Assembly: GCA_964349045.1 (NCBI GenBank)
Contig: CAYGFI010000003.1
Location: 1 to 64,000 of the forward strand
Origin: JACJXF01 sp964349045
Lineage (GTDB): Bacteria > Bacteroidota > Bacteroidia > Bacteroidales > GCA-2748055
Reading direction: 5' to 3'
Length of the DNA: 64,000 nucleotides
The translations under genes and the position numbers were made by a program. Shown piece by piece: positions 26,594 through 35,872 of the stretch; position 1 is the stretch's first letter; the number at the start of each line of letters is the position of its first letter. A model generated the notes under the pieces. That model made no database searches. It had not been told where the DNA came from and saw nothing but the letters and a program-made list of their open reading frames with translations.

Positions 26594-28531
26594 ATGAATA
26601 GCTTAGACATAATCAAAAAAACTGTCCTTCTTTCATTATTGCTCATTATCGGGCTGTCACAAACGGGCATGTCTCAGGACACCAAGAGATGGCATGGCTA
26701 TGAGATCCTTGATTCGACCATAAATGGCAGAAACATAAAAATTGTTTTTCCTGAACATGCCAACAATAACCGGGATTGGATCTGGCGGGCACGATTCTGG
26801 GACCATGAGCCACAAACAGATATAGCATTACTCGGGCAAGGATTCCATGTCGCCTATATTGATGTTGCGGGGATGTTTGGTAACGAAGAAGCCATTGCTA
26901 TCTGGGACGGGTTTTATAAATTGATGACAACTGAGTTTCGACTGAATCAAAAAGTAGTCATGGAAGGAATGAGCAGGGGAGGACTAATCGTTTATAATTG
27001 GGCGGACAGGAATGCCGAAAAAGTTGCATGCATTTATGGAGATGGCCCCGTTTGTGATTTTAAGAGCTGGCCCATGGGAAATGGTGTAGGTGAGGGATCA
27101 GAACAAGCATGGAAATCCTGCCTGGTACAGTACCGTTTTACTGAGGAAGAGGCCATGGCGTTTAAAGGAAATCCTGTTGATCATTTGGAGAATATTGCCA
27201 GGGAAAAAGTACCTATATTGCATGTGGTAGGCGATGCTGATATCACTGTACCCGTTTCAGAGAACACGGGATTACTAAACAAAAGACTGAATGAACTGGG
27301 TTGGGAAATGAAAGTGATCCATAAACCGGAAGTTGGACACCATCCTCATTCACTGAAAGATCCAAAGCCAATCGTCGACTTTATTTTAAGAAGCACGGGA
27401 AATAAGGAAATCCAGGTATCAACAGAGCCTGAATGGAGTAAGAACAATACCATCCTGCGAAGTGAATTCAAAAATTGCAAAATCCAGTTCGAACAGGAAC
27501 AAAAAGGACATGTGGCTTTTATAGGCGGATCAATTACCGAGATGGAAGGATACCGTCCAATGCTTTGCAATTATCTGAAGGAAAAATTCCCTAACACAGA
27601 TTTTACTTTTACAAATGCAGGAATAGCGTCCACGGGTTCAACAACAGGTGCTTTCAGAATGGAGCGTGATGTGCTAAGCAAGGGACCTTTGGATTTACTA
27701 TTTGTGGAATTTGCTGTTAACGATGATCAGGATACAGAAGACTCATATAAAGAAGCCATGTTGGGAATGGAAGGTATCATAAGAAAGGCCAGAAAACATA
27801 ATCCAAATGTGGATATTGTTATGACCTTTTTTGTTAATCCCAAAATTCTGGAAGATTATCAGAATGGAATTATTCGAACCTCTGTTACTGCGCACATGGC
27901 TGTTGCAAAACACTACAATATATCCACATGCAACCTTGCAAAAGAGGTAGCCGATCAGATCACTGTTGGAACACTCGATTGGGAAACTTTTGGAGGTACC
28001 CATCCAAAACCATTTGGTAATGCCATTTGCCAACATATGATAAGCAGTATGCTTGAGGAGGCATGGTCACGGAAAGAAGTATTTATAACACCTGAACCGC
28101 TAAATAAAAACAATTTAGAAAATGGAAAACTCATTGATCCTGCAGAATGCAATTATAGCCGGGATTGGTCTTTTTCTATTCCTGATTGGGATAAACTTGA
28201 AGGTCAGAAAAGAGAACGATTTTTGGACTCACCTATGTTCTGGACTACAAAAAAAGGAGCCGAGCTATCATTTGACTTCAGTGGAACTGCTGTTGGTGCT
28301 TATATACTTTCAGGACCTGATGCAGGAACGGTACAAGTGAGTATTGATGGCGGCCCGTTTGTAAAGCATGATCTGTATCACAAAAAATACAGTAAAAATT
28401 TACACTACCCGCAGACGATTATGTTCGCAAACGACCTGAATGATGGCAAGCATGAACTTAAGTTAAAAATGCTAAAAGAAAGTTCGGGGACCGGGAATGC
28501 AGCACGGATTATGTATTTTGTGGAGAATTAA
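26594..28531 (+). CDS. Double esterase: alpha/beta hydrolase fused to SGNH hydrolase
   Basis: A 645-residue exported protein made of two unrelated esterase folds. After a signal peptide (1-27) the first unit (about 30-270) is an alpha/beta hydrolase with nucleophile Ser127 in EGMSRGG, an Asp in VVGDADITVPV and a His in PEVGHHPH. The second unit (about 300-500) is an SGNH/GDSL hydrolase with Ser313 in GGSITE, VEFAVND (block III) and His470 in FGGTHP; the usual Asp three residues before this His is Gly here. A beta-rich tail (about 515-645) follows. Fusion suggests removal of two acyl types, or of acyl groups at two positions, from one glycan. It directly abuts the GH29 gene. Functions are family-based; substrates are inferred. 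Confidence 0.8.
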   Translation: MNSLDIIKKTVLLSLLLIIGLSQTGMSQDTKRWHGYEILDSTINGRNIKIVFPEHANNNRDWIWRARFWDHEPQTDIALLGQGFHVAYIDVAGMFGNEEAIAIWDGFYKLMTTEFRLNQKVVMEGMSRGGLIVYNWADRNAEKVACIYGDGPVCDFKSWPMGNGVGEGSEQAWKSCLVQYRFTEEEAMAFKGNPVDHLENIAREKVPILHVVGDADITVPVSENTGLLNKRLNELGWEMKVIHKPEVGHHPHSLKDPKPIVDFILRSTGNKEIQVSTEPEWSKNNTILRSEFKNCKIQFEQEQKGHVAFIGGSITEMEGYRPMLCNYLKEKFPNTDFTFTNAGIASTGSTTGAFRMERDVLSKGPLDLLFVEFAVNDDQDTEDSYKEAMLGMEGIIRKARKHNPNVDIVMTFFVNPKILEDYQNGIIRTSVTAHMAVAKHYNISTCNLAKEVADQITVGTLDWETFGGTHPKPFGNAICQHMISSMLEEAWSRKEVFITPEPLNKNNLENGKLIDPAECNYSRDWSFSIPDWDKLEGQKRERFLDSPMFWTTKKGAELSFDFSGTAVGAYILSGPDAGTVQVSIDGGPFVKHDLYHKKYSKNLHYPQTIMFANDLNDGKHELKLKMLKESSGTGNAARIMYFVEN

Positions 28532-28544
28532 GACTTAAGAATAA

Positions 28545-28603
28545 CCGGGGTTCCACCCCCGGTAGCAACAATGCACGGGAACGACCCCGGAGGCGGTCGA
28601 AGA
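28545..28603. repeat. Paired-hairpin repeat, copy 2, between convergent genes
   Basis: CCGGGGTTCCACCCCCGG (28545-28562) is a hairpin with arms CCGGGG/CCCCGG. It is followed by a second possible stem (GACC...GGTC, about 28582-28597). It nearly fills the 75 bases between the stop codons of the double esterase (+) and GH95 (-), the place where a two-way terminator is expected. Related to 21281-21340. Confidence 0.65.
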
Positions 28604-28606
28604 GAG

Positions 28607-31051
28607 TTATTTAAGTGGAATCCCGTATTCTGCAATTTTTTGCTGAAGTTCTGGAATGTTCACGAAATCTTTAATATCATAGTTATAAACTCCATTGGGT
28701 TCCGTTTCGCTCACTATCTCCTTTCCGTCATATCGCAGATTAAGTTTCTTTCCAAGAAGGGATTTTACGGTAAGCTCCACCAATTGATTATTTTGCCAGC
28801 GTATCGTAAACTCAAATCCTCCTTTGCCTTTAATTCCTGAAATTTCTCCCTTTGAAAATACTGATGGGAGTGCCGGAAGAATATCCTGGTAAAAATCGCC
28901 ATTTTTATCCTGCAAATGCGATTGCAATAGCATTTCAGATATTCCGGAAGTAGCTCCAAAATTTCCATCAATTTGAAATGGAGGGTGTGCACAAAGCAGG
29001 TTCAGGTATAATCCTCCCTTGTCTTTCATATCCTTTTCCTGTGTAATGGATGGAACAAGCAAATTCTTAAGTAATAAAAATGAATGATCGCCATCAAGTA
29101 ATCGCGCCCAAAAGTTTATTTTCCAGGCTCTTGACCAACCTGTTCCTCCATCACCCCTTTGTACCAAAGTAACTTTACATGCTTCGGCCAATGCCGGAGT
29201 TGTTAAGGGATGAATTTCATTCCCGGGATGCAATCCCCATAGGTGCGAAATATGTCTGTGCTGATTCCCGGGATCATCCTTGTCCTCAAGCCATTCCTGT
29301 AACTGGCCGTACTTGCCAATTTGATTTGGAGCAATTCGCTCCCGGACCTCCTTCAACTTTTGAATAAAATCCATATCCTCTTCAAGAATACCGGCAGCTT
29401 CGATAGTATTCCCAAACAAATCCCTTATTATCTGATGATCCATGGTTGGAGCCATTACCAATCCTCCTTGTTCCGGACTATTGCTGGGACCGCTAACCAA
29501 CCACCCAGGATGCTCAGTATCCGGAACTAAATATTCCATAAAAAACCTGGACGCCTCTTTTAAAATCGGATATGCGGTATTTTTCAAATATTCTTTGTCC
29601 CCGGTAAATTGATAATGCCAATACAAATGTTGACATAACCATGCTCCACCAACCGGCCAAATACCATGATTGGAGTTATTTATGGGTGCCGTCCCCCTCC
29701 AGATATCAGTATTATGGTGAGTTACCCAGCCATTCATTCCATAATGTTCTTTTGCAACATTCTGCCCGCTTACTGATAAGTCTTTTACCATTTCTATTAA
29801 GGGTGCAGTACACTCGGAAAGATTTGTCATTTCTGCCGGCCAATAATTCATTTCTGTGTTAATATTGATGGTGTATTTACTATCCCATGGAGGTGTCAGT
29901 TTATCATTCCAAATGCCTTGCAGGTTGGCAGGTTGTGAGCCTTGTCGTGAAGAAGCAATCAACAGGTATCTACCATATTGATACAATAGAGCCACCAATG
30001 AAGGATCCTGATCGTTTTGAAATGAAATAAGGCGCCTATCCGTTGGACGCATTGATATTTCTGAACTACTCAAATCCAAATTAACCCTGCCGAATAATTC
30101 TTTATAATCATTTATATGAGCCGATTTTATAGCTTTATATGATTTCTCCGCAAGACTACCCAGTACATTTTCACACTTTTCTGCAGGGTTTGCACTTATG
30201 TCGGTGTAGTTTACAAAACTGGTGGCTGCCACCAGGTAAATCGTTACTTTACTTGCATTTACAACTTGTAATGAATTATTGTTCTTAACCAACTCGCCTC
30301 CCTCATTTATTATTTTTATAAGTGCCTCAAAAGTCAGTTTACTTTCAGGGTAAGGACTACCATCTCTGCCTTTTTCCTTTGAATAATTATTTGCCTTCCC
30401 TCTCAATAATATTTCATTCCCTTCAACAAAAACTGTAAAATCATTGTGAGGGCAATCCAACGCGGCAGAAAAATTAATTACCTCATTCTTACTGGCTTCA
30501 AGTCGGATAATTATAGATTTATCCGGATGGGAAGCGAATATTTCTCTTTTGTATGCAACACCATCCAGTTTATAAAAAGTGGTGGTTATTCCTGTTGCCA
30601 GATTTAATCGCCGTTGATACTTACTTACATTATTATGTCCTGGAAAATTCAGTAAAACATTACCAAATGCTTGATAAGCTTGTTGTCCAAAGGGTTGAGA
30701 CATAAATTGTTTATTGGCAAGTATTTCTGCTTCTGCCTGTTTTCCCTGCCAGAGAAGATTACGAATATCATCGAGATAATTATTTGCACCTTCATGTGCA
30801 TAATCATGAGGTTGCCCAGTCCAAAGTGTTTCTTCATTAAACTGAATGGTTTCTGAATCCGTTCCACCAAAAACCATTGCCCCCAGGCTACCATTCCCAA
30901 TTGGTATAGCTTCGGTCCAGTTAGCAGCCGGTTTATCATACCACATGGTCAATGAGGGATTGAAATTCGCATCGGGTTCTACAATCCTGTTACATGCTAA
31001 AAAAAACATTAGAAATAAAAATAGGGATAATTGGTTTAGACTTTTCATCAT
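28607..31051 (-). CDS. GH95 alpha-L-fucosidase, lipoprotein
   Basis: An 814-residue inverting fucosidase of family GH95, which removes terminal alpha-1,2-L-fucose (some members alpha-L-galactose). It has a lipoprotein signal (FFLAC, Cys20). The N-terminal beta domain begins with WYDKPAANWTEAIPIGNGSL and QFNEETLWTGQP. The helical barrel carries NTEMNYWPAE (the Asn pair used to activate water), SGPSNSPEQ (general acid region) and FQIDGNFGATSGISE. Length is typical. It is transcribed alone toward the double esterase, with the two stops separated by a hairpin repeat. In a fucan setting it would complement GH29 enzymes, which prefer other linkages. Family assignment is secure. Confidence 0.94.
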   Translation of the reverse strand: MMKSLNQLSLFLFLMFFLACNRIVEPDANFNPSLTMWYDKPAANWTEAIPIGNGSLGAMVFGGTDSETIQFNEETLWTGQPHDYAHEGANNYLDDIRNLLWQGKQAEAEILANKQFMSQPFGQQAYQAFGNVLLNFPGHNNVSKYQRRLNLATGITTTFYKLDGVAYKREIFASHPDKSIIIRLEASKNEVINFSAALDCPHNDFTVFVEGNEILLRGKANNYSKEKGRDGSPYPESKLTFEALIKIINEGGELVKNNNSLQVVNASKVTIYLVAATSFVNYTDISANPAEKCENVLGSLAEKSYKAIKSAHINDYKELFGRVNLDLSSSEISMRPTDRRLISFQNDQDPSLVALLYQYGRYLLIASSRQGSQPANLQGIWNDKLTPPWDSKYTININTEMNYWPAEMTNLSECTAPLIEMVKDLSVSGQNVAKEHYGMNGWVTHHNTDIWRGTAPINNSNHGIWPVGGAWLCQHLYWHYQFTGDKEYLKNTAYPILKEASRFFMEYLVPDTEHPGWLVSGPSNSPEQGGLVMAPTMDHQIIRDLFGNTIEAAGILEEDMDFIQKLKEVRERIAPNQIGKYGQLQEWLEDKDDPGNQHRHISHLWGLHPGNEIHPLTTPALAEACKVTLVQRGDGGTGWSRAWKINFWARLLDGDHSFLLLKNLLVPSITQEKDMKDKGGLYLNLLCAHPPFQIDGNFGATSGISEMLLQSHLQDKNGDFYQDILPALPSVFSKGEISGIKGKGGFEFTIRWQNNQLVELTVKSLLGKKLNLRYDGKEIVSETEPNGVYNYDIKDFVNIPELQQKIAEYGIPLK

Positions 31052-31212
31052 AATAAGAGGTTAATAAATTGACCTGATTAATACTGATTTCAAACTCAAC
31101 AGCTTCATCTGTTCCTGTTTTATTATTACCCAGCTAATCTAAAGATTATTGCAATAAATGTTCTTGAAAATGGACAGCAAATTAAGCTTAACTGCGTTTT
31201 AAAATTATAAAA

Positions 31213-33531
31213 TTAAAACTTAATCAGTTTTTTGTATTCCATTCCCTGATCAGATACAATTTTCAGAATATATGTTCCTTCTGAAAAGCCTAAAAGTGAA
31301 AGTATATTTGAACCAAAAATAAGGTCCTTTTCTTTCTGAATTTTTCCATTTACATCGTAAAGGTATAACAAACCTTTCTGATGGTTGAAATCAATATAAA
31401 TTTCTTCCTTAGCAGGGTTTGGATAGATACGGACACTTGAAATAAAATCAGCATTGTATGCTGATGTTATTGCCGATATATACCTGTATGGGATGAAGTT
31501 CCGTTTAGTAATCGTCACCTGATATGATTCCGGCAAATTGTCGAAGGTAAAGTATGAAACTCCTTCTGCAACTTCCTGAAAACCCAGCTCAAGATCCTCA
31601 CTTGTGATACAGATTCTGCAATTAGAAATCCCGCCGGTATTCACTGTCAAATGATTATCCCATTTATAAATCCTGACATTGTCAAAAATGGATGGATTTT
31701 GGGAATAGATGGGTAATTCCGGATCTCCCATGGCATTTAAGGAATATTGCAAAAACCAGTATGCGCCTGCAATTGTGCTGTTCCCACTAATATTTGCTTT
31801 TGCATTGGAGCATAATGCTGCAAAGGAATATGCCCTCTCTGCCTGACCTTCTTTATACAGGTTTTCCAGGAATTTTGCATTGAATAAGTAAGAGGGACCT
31901 AAATTTTCTGATATATTCGGTAAACCCCATGCATCTCTTGCGCTTCCCCAAAATGCGACACAGCCACCGTAAGGATTTCGCATTAAGGCTTCACTCAAAC
32001 AAGGATCGGCTCTGTCAAAAGAATTGATATAGCAGCTGGAAGAAAGTATCACTCCAACAGCATTATTCTTTAGCGAGGATGCTTCTTTTACTGAAAAACC
32101 AGCCCCCTCTTCCATGATTATGGAAGTGCTGTTTCCATGACCTGCGAAGTGAAAAATACTATAGCCGGAATTAATCTGGTCAGCCAAACCGGATGCCGTC
32201 AGCTGGTAATTCTCACCACCTGTGAAATCACTTCCGGTATCATAATAACCATATTTTTTACCCGACCATCCGGATTTTACATATGAATGAAACATCTTTT
32301 CATTCCAGTGATGATTATCACTTTTTCCGTCCCAGATATTCCAGGACTTCATTCCTGACATCAATATTTTTTCTGCAAAGTCTTTTTGCGGGGTGAATAG
32401 CTCATATTCAATAGATTTTCTAACAAATACTTCAACCTCCTCAGGATTGTTAACCGGTGCCCTGGCTATATATACTTCAGGGAGAATATCCACAAAATCA
32501 AAATAAGGTTCACCAATTTTCTCGTCTATTGTACCATTCCAGTCAAAACTTTTATCAAAACATGCATAAAAGAGGTCAGTAGGAATAGTGTTATCCACCA
32601 ACGTCACTGCAACGACACCATAGCAAGCTTGCACCGGAACAATCTCATGATCTCCTCCAAGCAAAACCCAGGTCAGATTCCTATCCTCATAGTATTCCCT
32701 AAGGCAGTGTTTAATTTTCAACTGAGGTGTAGCCGCGTCATATCTGCTATAAATTTCATCCAAAGTAATAATCTCTGCCTTCAATCCCTTACGCTGCTTC
32801 CATTCAATCAGTGGTTTAAATTCCTCCTTTAAGGCCTGGCTTGTTATGATCAGGTAATCAAGTTTAGCTTTCGATGATTTTAATACGCTTTGTTCTTTAT
32901 CCAGGTAATAAACGGAGAAATCTTCAGGATTTTCCACCCGCTCCTTAAGAGATTGGATGAGCTGCTCTTTTCTAATCGGAGAAAGTTTAAGGTCTTGATG
33001 ATGATTGTAGGTGAGAATGATCTTCAAATGATGAATCAATGACAGAATTCCAGATTGACTATCATAAAGAAATGGCGAAACCGTGAAATTGAGCCAGGTA
33101 TATCCCTGCATCATCTCTTTGGAATTATAACTGAGCACTTCCTGGGGAAAAGTTCCAGAAAAGGCCGAAGCTGATACATTTATGTTCGCTCCATTCGCAT
33201 CATTAAATGAAAGCGGAAGTTCATTTTTGCTCAGACGCATTTCTTGCGGATATTCCTCAGTTTCAAAACTGAAATCGAAATCGATAAGCTCAGCCCCCTC
33301 AGGTACCAAAATATCAACGCTGCGAGAAGGAAGGGCTGGTTTATCAGGCTCTTCAGAATAAAAATATGACCCTTCGCTTGCGATAATCCGCACCAGACCT
33401 TCACTGTTCGTATTCAATGTAAAATCTTCCTTCTGAAAGGATAATTCTATATTTATCGAATCCTGACACACAACAGGGACGAAGCGGCAGGATCCTATTA
33501 TTAGCATAATATAGAAAAAGAATCTTTTCAT
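31213..33531 (-). CDS. Gingipain-like C25 cysteine peptidase with T9SS tail
   Basis: A 772-residue secreted peptidase. The signal peptide (1-22) is followed by a propeptide-like beta region (about 25-200). The C25 catalytic part (about 220-590) has H465 in HFAGHGN and C500 in SSSCYIN as the likely dyad. GGCVAFWGSARDAWG follows. A C-terminal T9SS tail (about 695-772) contains IYPNPAKEEIYIDF and EGTYILKIVSD. It is thus exported across the outer membrane and probably surface-held. It starts on the last base of the upstream lipoprotein gene (33531-34199), so the two are co-translated and the lipoprotein may be a partner or inhibitor. Its presence inside a polysaccharide locus is unusual; protein-bound glycans or processing of T9SS enzymes are possible roles. 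Confidence 0.87.
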   Translation of the reverse strand: MKRFFFYIMLIIGSCRFVPVVCQDSINIELSFQKEDFTLNTNSEGLVRIIASEGSYFYSEEPDKPALPSRSVDILVPEGAELIDFDFSFETEEYPQEMRLSKNELPLSFNDANGANINVSASAFSGTFPQEVLSYNSKEMMQGYTWLNFTVSPFLYDSQSGILSLIHHLKIILTYNHHQDLKLSPIRKEQLIQSLKERVENPEDFSVYYLDKEQSVLKSSKAKLDYLIITSQALKEEFKPLIEWKQRKGLKAEIITLDEIYSRYDAATPQLKIKHCLREYYEDRNLTWVLLGGDHEIVPVQACYGVVAVTLVDNTIPTDLFYACFDKSFDWNGTIDEKIGEPYFDFVDILPEVYIARAPVNNPEEVEVFVRKSIEYELFTPQKDFAEKILMSGMKSWNIWDGKSDNHHWNEKMFHSYVKSGWSGKKYGYYDTGSDFTGGENYQLTASGLADQINSGYSIFHFAGHGNSTSIIMEEGAGFSVKEASSLKNNAVGVILSSSCYINSFDRADPCLSEALMRNPYGGCVAFWGSARDAWGLPNISENLGPSYLFNAKFLENLYKEGQAERAYSFAALCSNAKANISGNSTIAGAYWFLQYSLNAMGDPELPIYSQNPSIFDNVRIYKWDNHLTVNTGGISNCRICITSEDLELGFQEVAEGVSYFTFDNLPESYQVTITKRNFIPYRYISAITSAYNADFISSVRIYPNPAKEEIYIDFNHQKGLLYLYDVNGKIQKEKDLIFGSNILSLLGFSEGTYILKIVSDQGMEYKKLIKF

Positions 33532-34199
33532 TATTCAATGATATCGAACATGTACACTTTTCCAAGACTGAAATCTATTGTTGAAATGCCTCCTGTTTCT
33601 ATACCCGGGCGACCCTTGTAGAACCAAATATAGGCAGAAGGATTCTCGGGCCTGGTATCGGGTGCGAAATAGGCGTAATACAATCCCGTCGTAGTATCCT
33701 GCGCCATTGGATACGATTGAAAAAAGCCTCCGCTGTAACTATATCTTTTAATTATTGATGGTGGCTCTTCTAAATGGTCTTCATCATCATTTACGAGGAT
33801 TAAAGAACATGTAGCTTGAACATCCACATATATCTTTTCGGTAGAATCAGTAAGGAAAATAGTTTGTGGAGAGCTGATAAATGACCCTCCGGATTGTCCA
33901 TAGTTTGATGCTGTATCGGTGAAACATTCCATTAAATATTCACCCACAGGAAGCTCAAAGTCATAAGCGTCAATAAATACCTTGCCGGTGTTAAAACTAT
34001 AGCTCTGCTGATTGTCTGAAAAGGTGACAACTCCTCCTGAGTATCTGTGCGTAAAATGGGAAGATGGCCCTAATGAATCAAAAAAACTAGCTTCCAGAAC
34101 AAACCCCTTAGGTTCTATTCTAAAACTGGTTTTAATTACATCCTTCCCACAGAATGTAAATGCCAGCAAAACAAGAACAAAAAGCAGTATTCTTTTCAT
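33531..34199 (-). CDS. Lipoprotein of unknown function coupled to the C25 peptidase
   Basis: A 222-residue protein with lipobox Cys17 (LAFTFC). The rest is predicted to be beta-rich and resembles the small Bacteroidota lipoproteins that carry short Ig-like folds (VFIDAYDFELPVGEYLMECF is a typical edge), but I recognise no named family. Its TAA stop overlaps the ATG of the peptidase by one base, so the pair must be expressed together. Possible roles are anchor, folding partner or inhibitor of the peptidase; none can be shown from sequence. Confidence 0.65.
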   Translation of the reverse strand: MKRILLFVLVLLAFTFCGKDVIKTSFRIEPKGFVLEASFFDSLGPSSHFTHRYSGGVVTFSDNQQSYSFNTGKVFIDAYDFELPVGEYLMECFTDTASNYGQSGGSFISSPQTIFLTDSTEKIYVDVQATCSLILVNDDEDHLEEPPSIIKRYSYSGGFFQSYPMAQDTTTGLYYAYFAPDTRPENPSAYIWFYKGRPGIETGGISTIDFSLGKVYMFDIIE

Positions 34200-34933
34200 C
34201 GTCTTCTTTTGGGACTAGTACATCCAAAACATATCCACTTTAGCAAATCCTAAATACTGTCTTTGTCTCGACATTAAGATTTGTGTGCAATTTACGAGAA
34301 ATTCAGATACTGAGTCAAGTATGTCGGTACTATTAACAGTATTGAATGCATAATTTAACAAGTCATGCAACTAGATAGGCCTTATTCATAATGCAATGTA
34401 CATCACATATTGCTTTTGTTATTGTCGTCTTTGGTCAAATACTTGCTTGTATCATTCAATACCATGACATAGCATGGTGAAGCAAATCTAATAACGCAGT
34501 CATGTTCTGATTACTCAGAGCTTCTTGTAATTGCTTTTGTATTGCGATAAATTTGAAATCCGAATAATTTTTGCATAATTTTAAGCATAATTGAAACAGT
34601 ATAAGAAAGTATTGTCCGGTGAATAATTACTGCGCAATTCAACTTATAAAGACAACATGCAAAACCTGATACCGAAATCTCTATAAATGAAATAAAAAAT
34701 ACAATGATGAAACCCCCATGTTTCGAAAAACACAACCGATCCCGATTGTAATCGGGAGAGCTTCGCAACCGCTGGCGCCTCCGCAAAGCAGCTTCAGCGC
34801 TCGCAGATAGCTTTATGCGAATGCGGTCGGCGAAGCCAATATAATTTCGTGACATTTGGGTTTACTTTCAGTGAGCCCTGCGGGGTTCATCTGACCTTAA
34901 AAAATATATTATATACAGATGAAATAAAATAAG
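34200..34933. other. Divergent spacer with structured repeat copy B
   Basis: This 734-base gap lies between two divergently read genes. 34707-34924 is the structured repeat. Bases 34200-34706 contain no convincing gene and probably hold the promoter of the lipoprotein-peptidase pair. I see no clear consensus box in them. Confidence 0.55.
34707..34924 (+). repeat. Interspersed structured repeat, copy B
   Basis: Same order as copy A: left arm GAAACCCCCATGTTTCG, an inner region with CGATCCCGATTGTAATCGGG, the GCTTCGCAACCGC...GCGGTCGGCGAAGC hairpin (here enlarged by about 30 bases), right arm ACATTTGGGTTT (34852-34863), and the stem GAGCCCTGCGGGGTTC (34873-34888). In the last, the loop has changed from TTCG to TGCG while all stem bases are kept. 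The TATATTATATACAGATGAA tail ends ten bases before the next start codon. Confidence 0.8.
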
Positions 34934-35824
34934 ATGATGAAAAGATTCATATGGGTTTTTCTAATTACAAAGTTTTTAACTCAAAGTGCAAAAGGCCAAG
35001 AAGGTTCATACTTTTTTGCAGCCAATTCGAAACCCGTAGACAAAAAAGAAGATGCGATCGTCATGCTGGAAGTGAAAAAACAATCAGAAAAAAAATACAT
35101 AATGACGACTTACCAATATAAAGCAGAAAGCTGGGGAAGGTCGATGAAGCAGTGGGTAAAGATCAAAGGAAATAAAAACCAAAAGATCACTTATTATGAA
35201 AACACTTTTTTTCCTAAAAGAATTTCCAGGGAGTTCGAGGAACTCGGTCAGGGTCTTTACAAGTTTCAGGAATTAAAGAGAGCAACTGTCATTCGCAGCG
35301 GAACAAGCAAAAGTGTTTTGCCCCTCTATCTGGACGGAACTGTCACTGAATACTATAAAAAAAACGGAAAGATTAAGTCCATTTCCATCTATAAAGACAA
35401 TCAACTTATTTCAAATGAGAATTGGTTATTGGACGGATCAAAATATATTGATTCCATCTTCTTTTCGGTTGATGTAGATCCGGTGTATCACGCAAATAAG
35501 GATTTTTTCCGAACCTATATCATGAGCAAACTGGCTGAATCTAAATTGAATCTGAATGAGTTTGATGACGAGATTGTAATCGGGCTTGTTATAATGGAGA
35601 CAGGCCAAATCCAGGGTGTCACAGCACTTGAAGGAAGGTCAGTTCAGATGAATGAATTCCTGATTAGTGCAATCACGCATCTTCCGGGTGACTGGACTCC
35701 TGCAAAGCTTAACGGATCTCCTGTCAGGTACTTTATGACCTTACCCATTAACTTCATTCATAATGAACTGAGATTTCGTGATGTGGAAATCTCCGGGAGT
35801 ATATTACACTATGACCGATACTAA
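34934..35824 (+). CDS. Exported protein with TonB C-terminal-like domain
   Basis: A 296-residue protein with a signal peptide (1-21, SAKGQ). Residues 25-185 contain repeated Lys/Tyr-rich beta segments of MORN-like style (GTVTEYYKKNGKIKSISIY). Residues about 190-285 resemble the periplasmic TonB C-terminal domain: IGLVIMETGQIQGVTALEG, then LPGDWTPAKLNGSPVRYFMTLPINF. Unlike true TonB it has a cleavable signal rather than a membrane anchor, so it is not an ordinary energy transducer. Similar soluble TonB-domain proteins are common in Bacteroidota and their role is unclear. Structured repeat copy B ends ten bases upstream. It is followed by the EF-hand esterase after 48 bases. Confidence 0.6.
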   Translation: MMKRFIWVFLITKFLTQSAKGQEGSYFFAANSKPVDKKEDAIVMLEVKKQSEKKYIMTTYQYKAESWGRSMKQWVKIKGNKNQKITYYENTFFPKRISREFEELGQGLYKFQELKRATVIRSGTSKSVLPLYLDGTVTEYYKKNGKIKSISIYKDNQLISNENWLLDGSKYIDSIFFSVDVDPVYHANKDFFRTYIMSKLAESKLNLNEFDDEIVIGLVIMETGQIQGVTALEGRSVQMNEFLISAITHLPGDWTPAKLNGSPVRYFMTLPINFIHNELRFRDVEISGSILHYDRY

Positions 35825-35872
35825 AGATTAAAGGCTGGTAGCATCGATTAAGTGATCTAAAAAAATAAAGAA

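Noticed and set aside
34511..34855. Minus-strand frame of 114 residues in the divergent spacer
   Set aside because: It is made largely of structured repeat copy B and has no recognisable domain.
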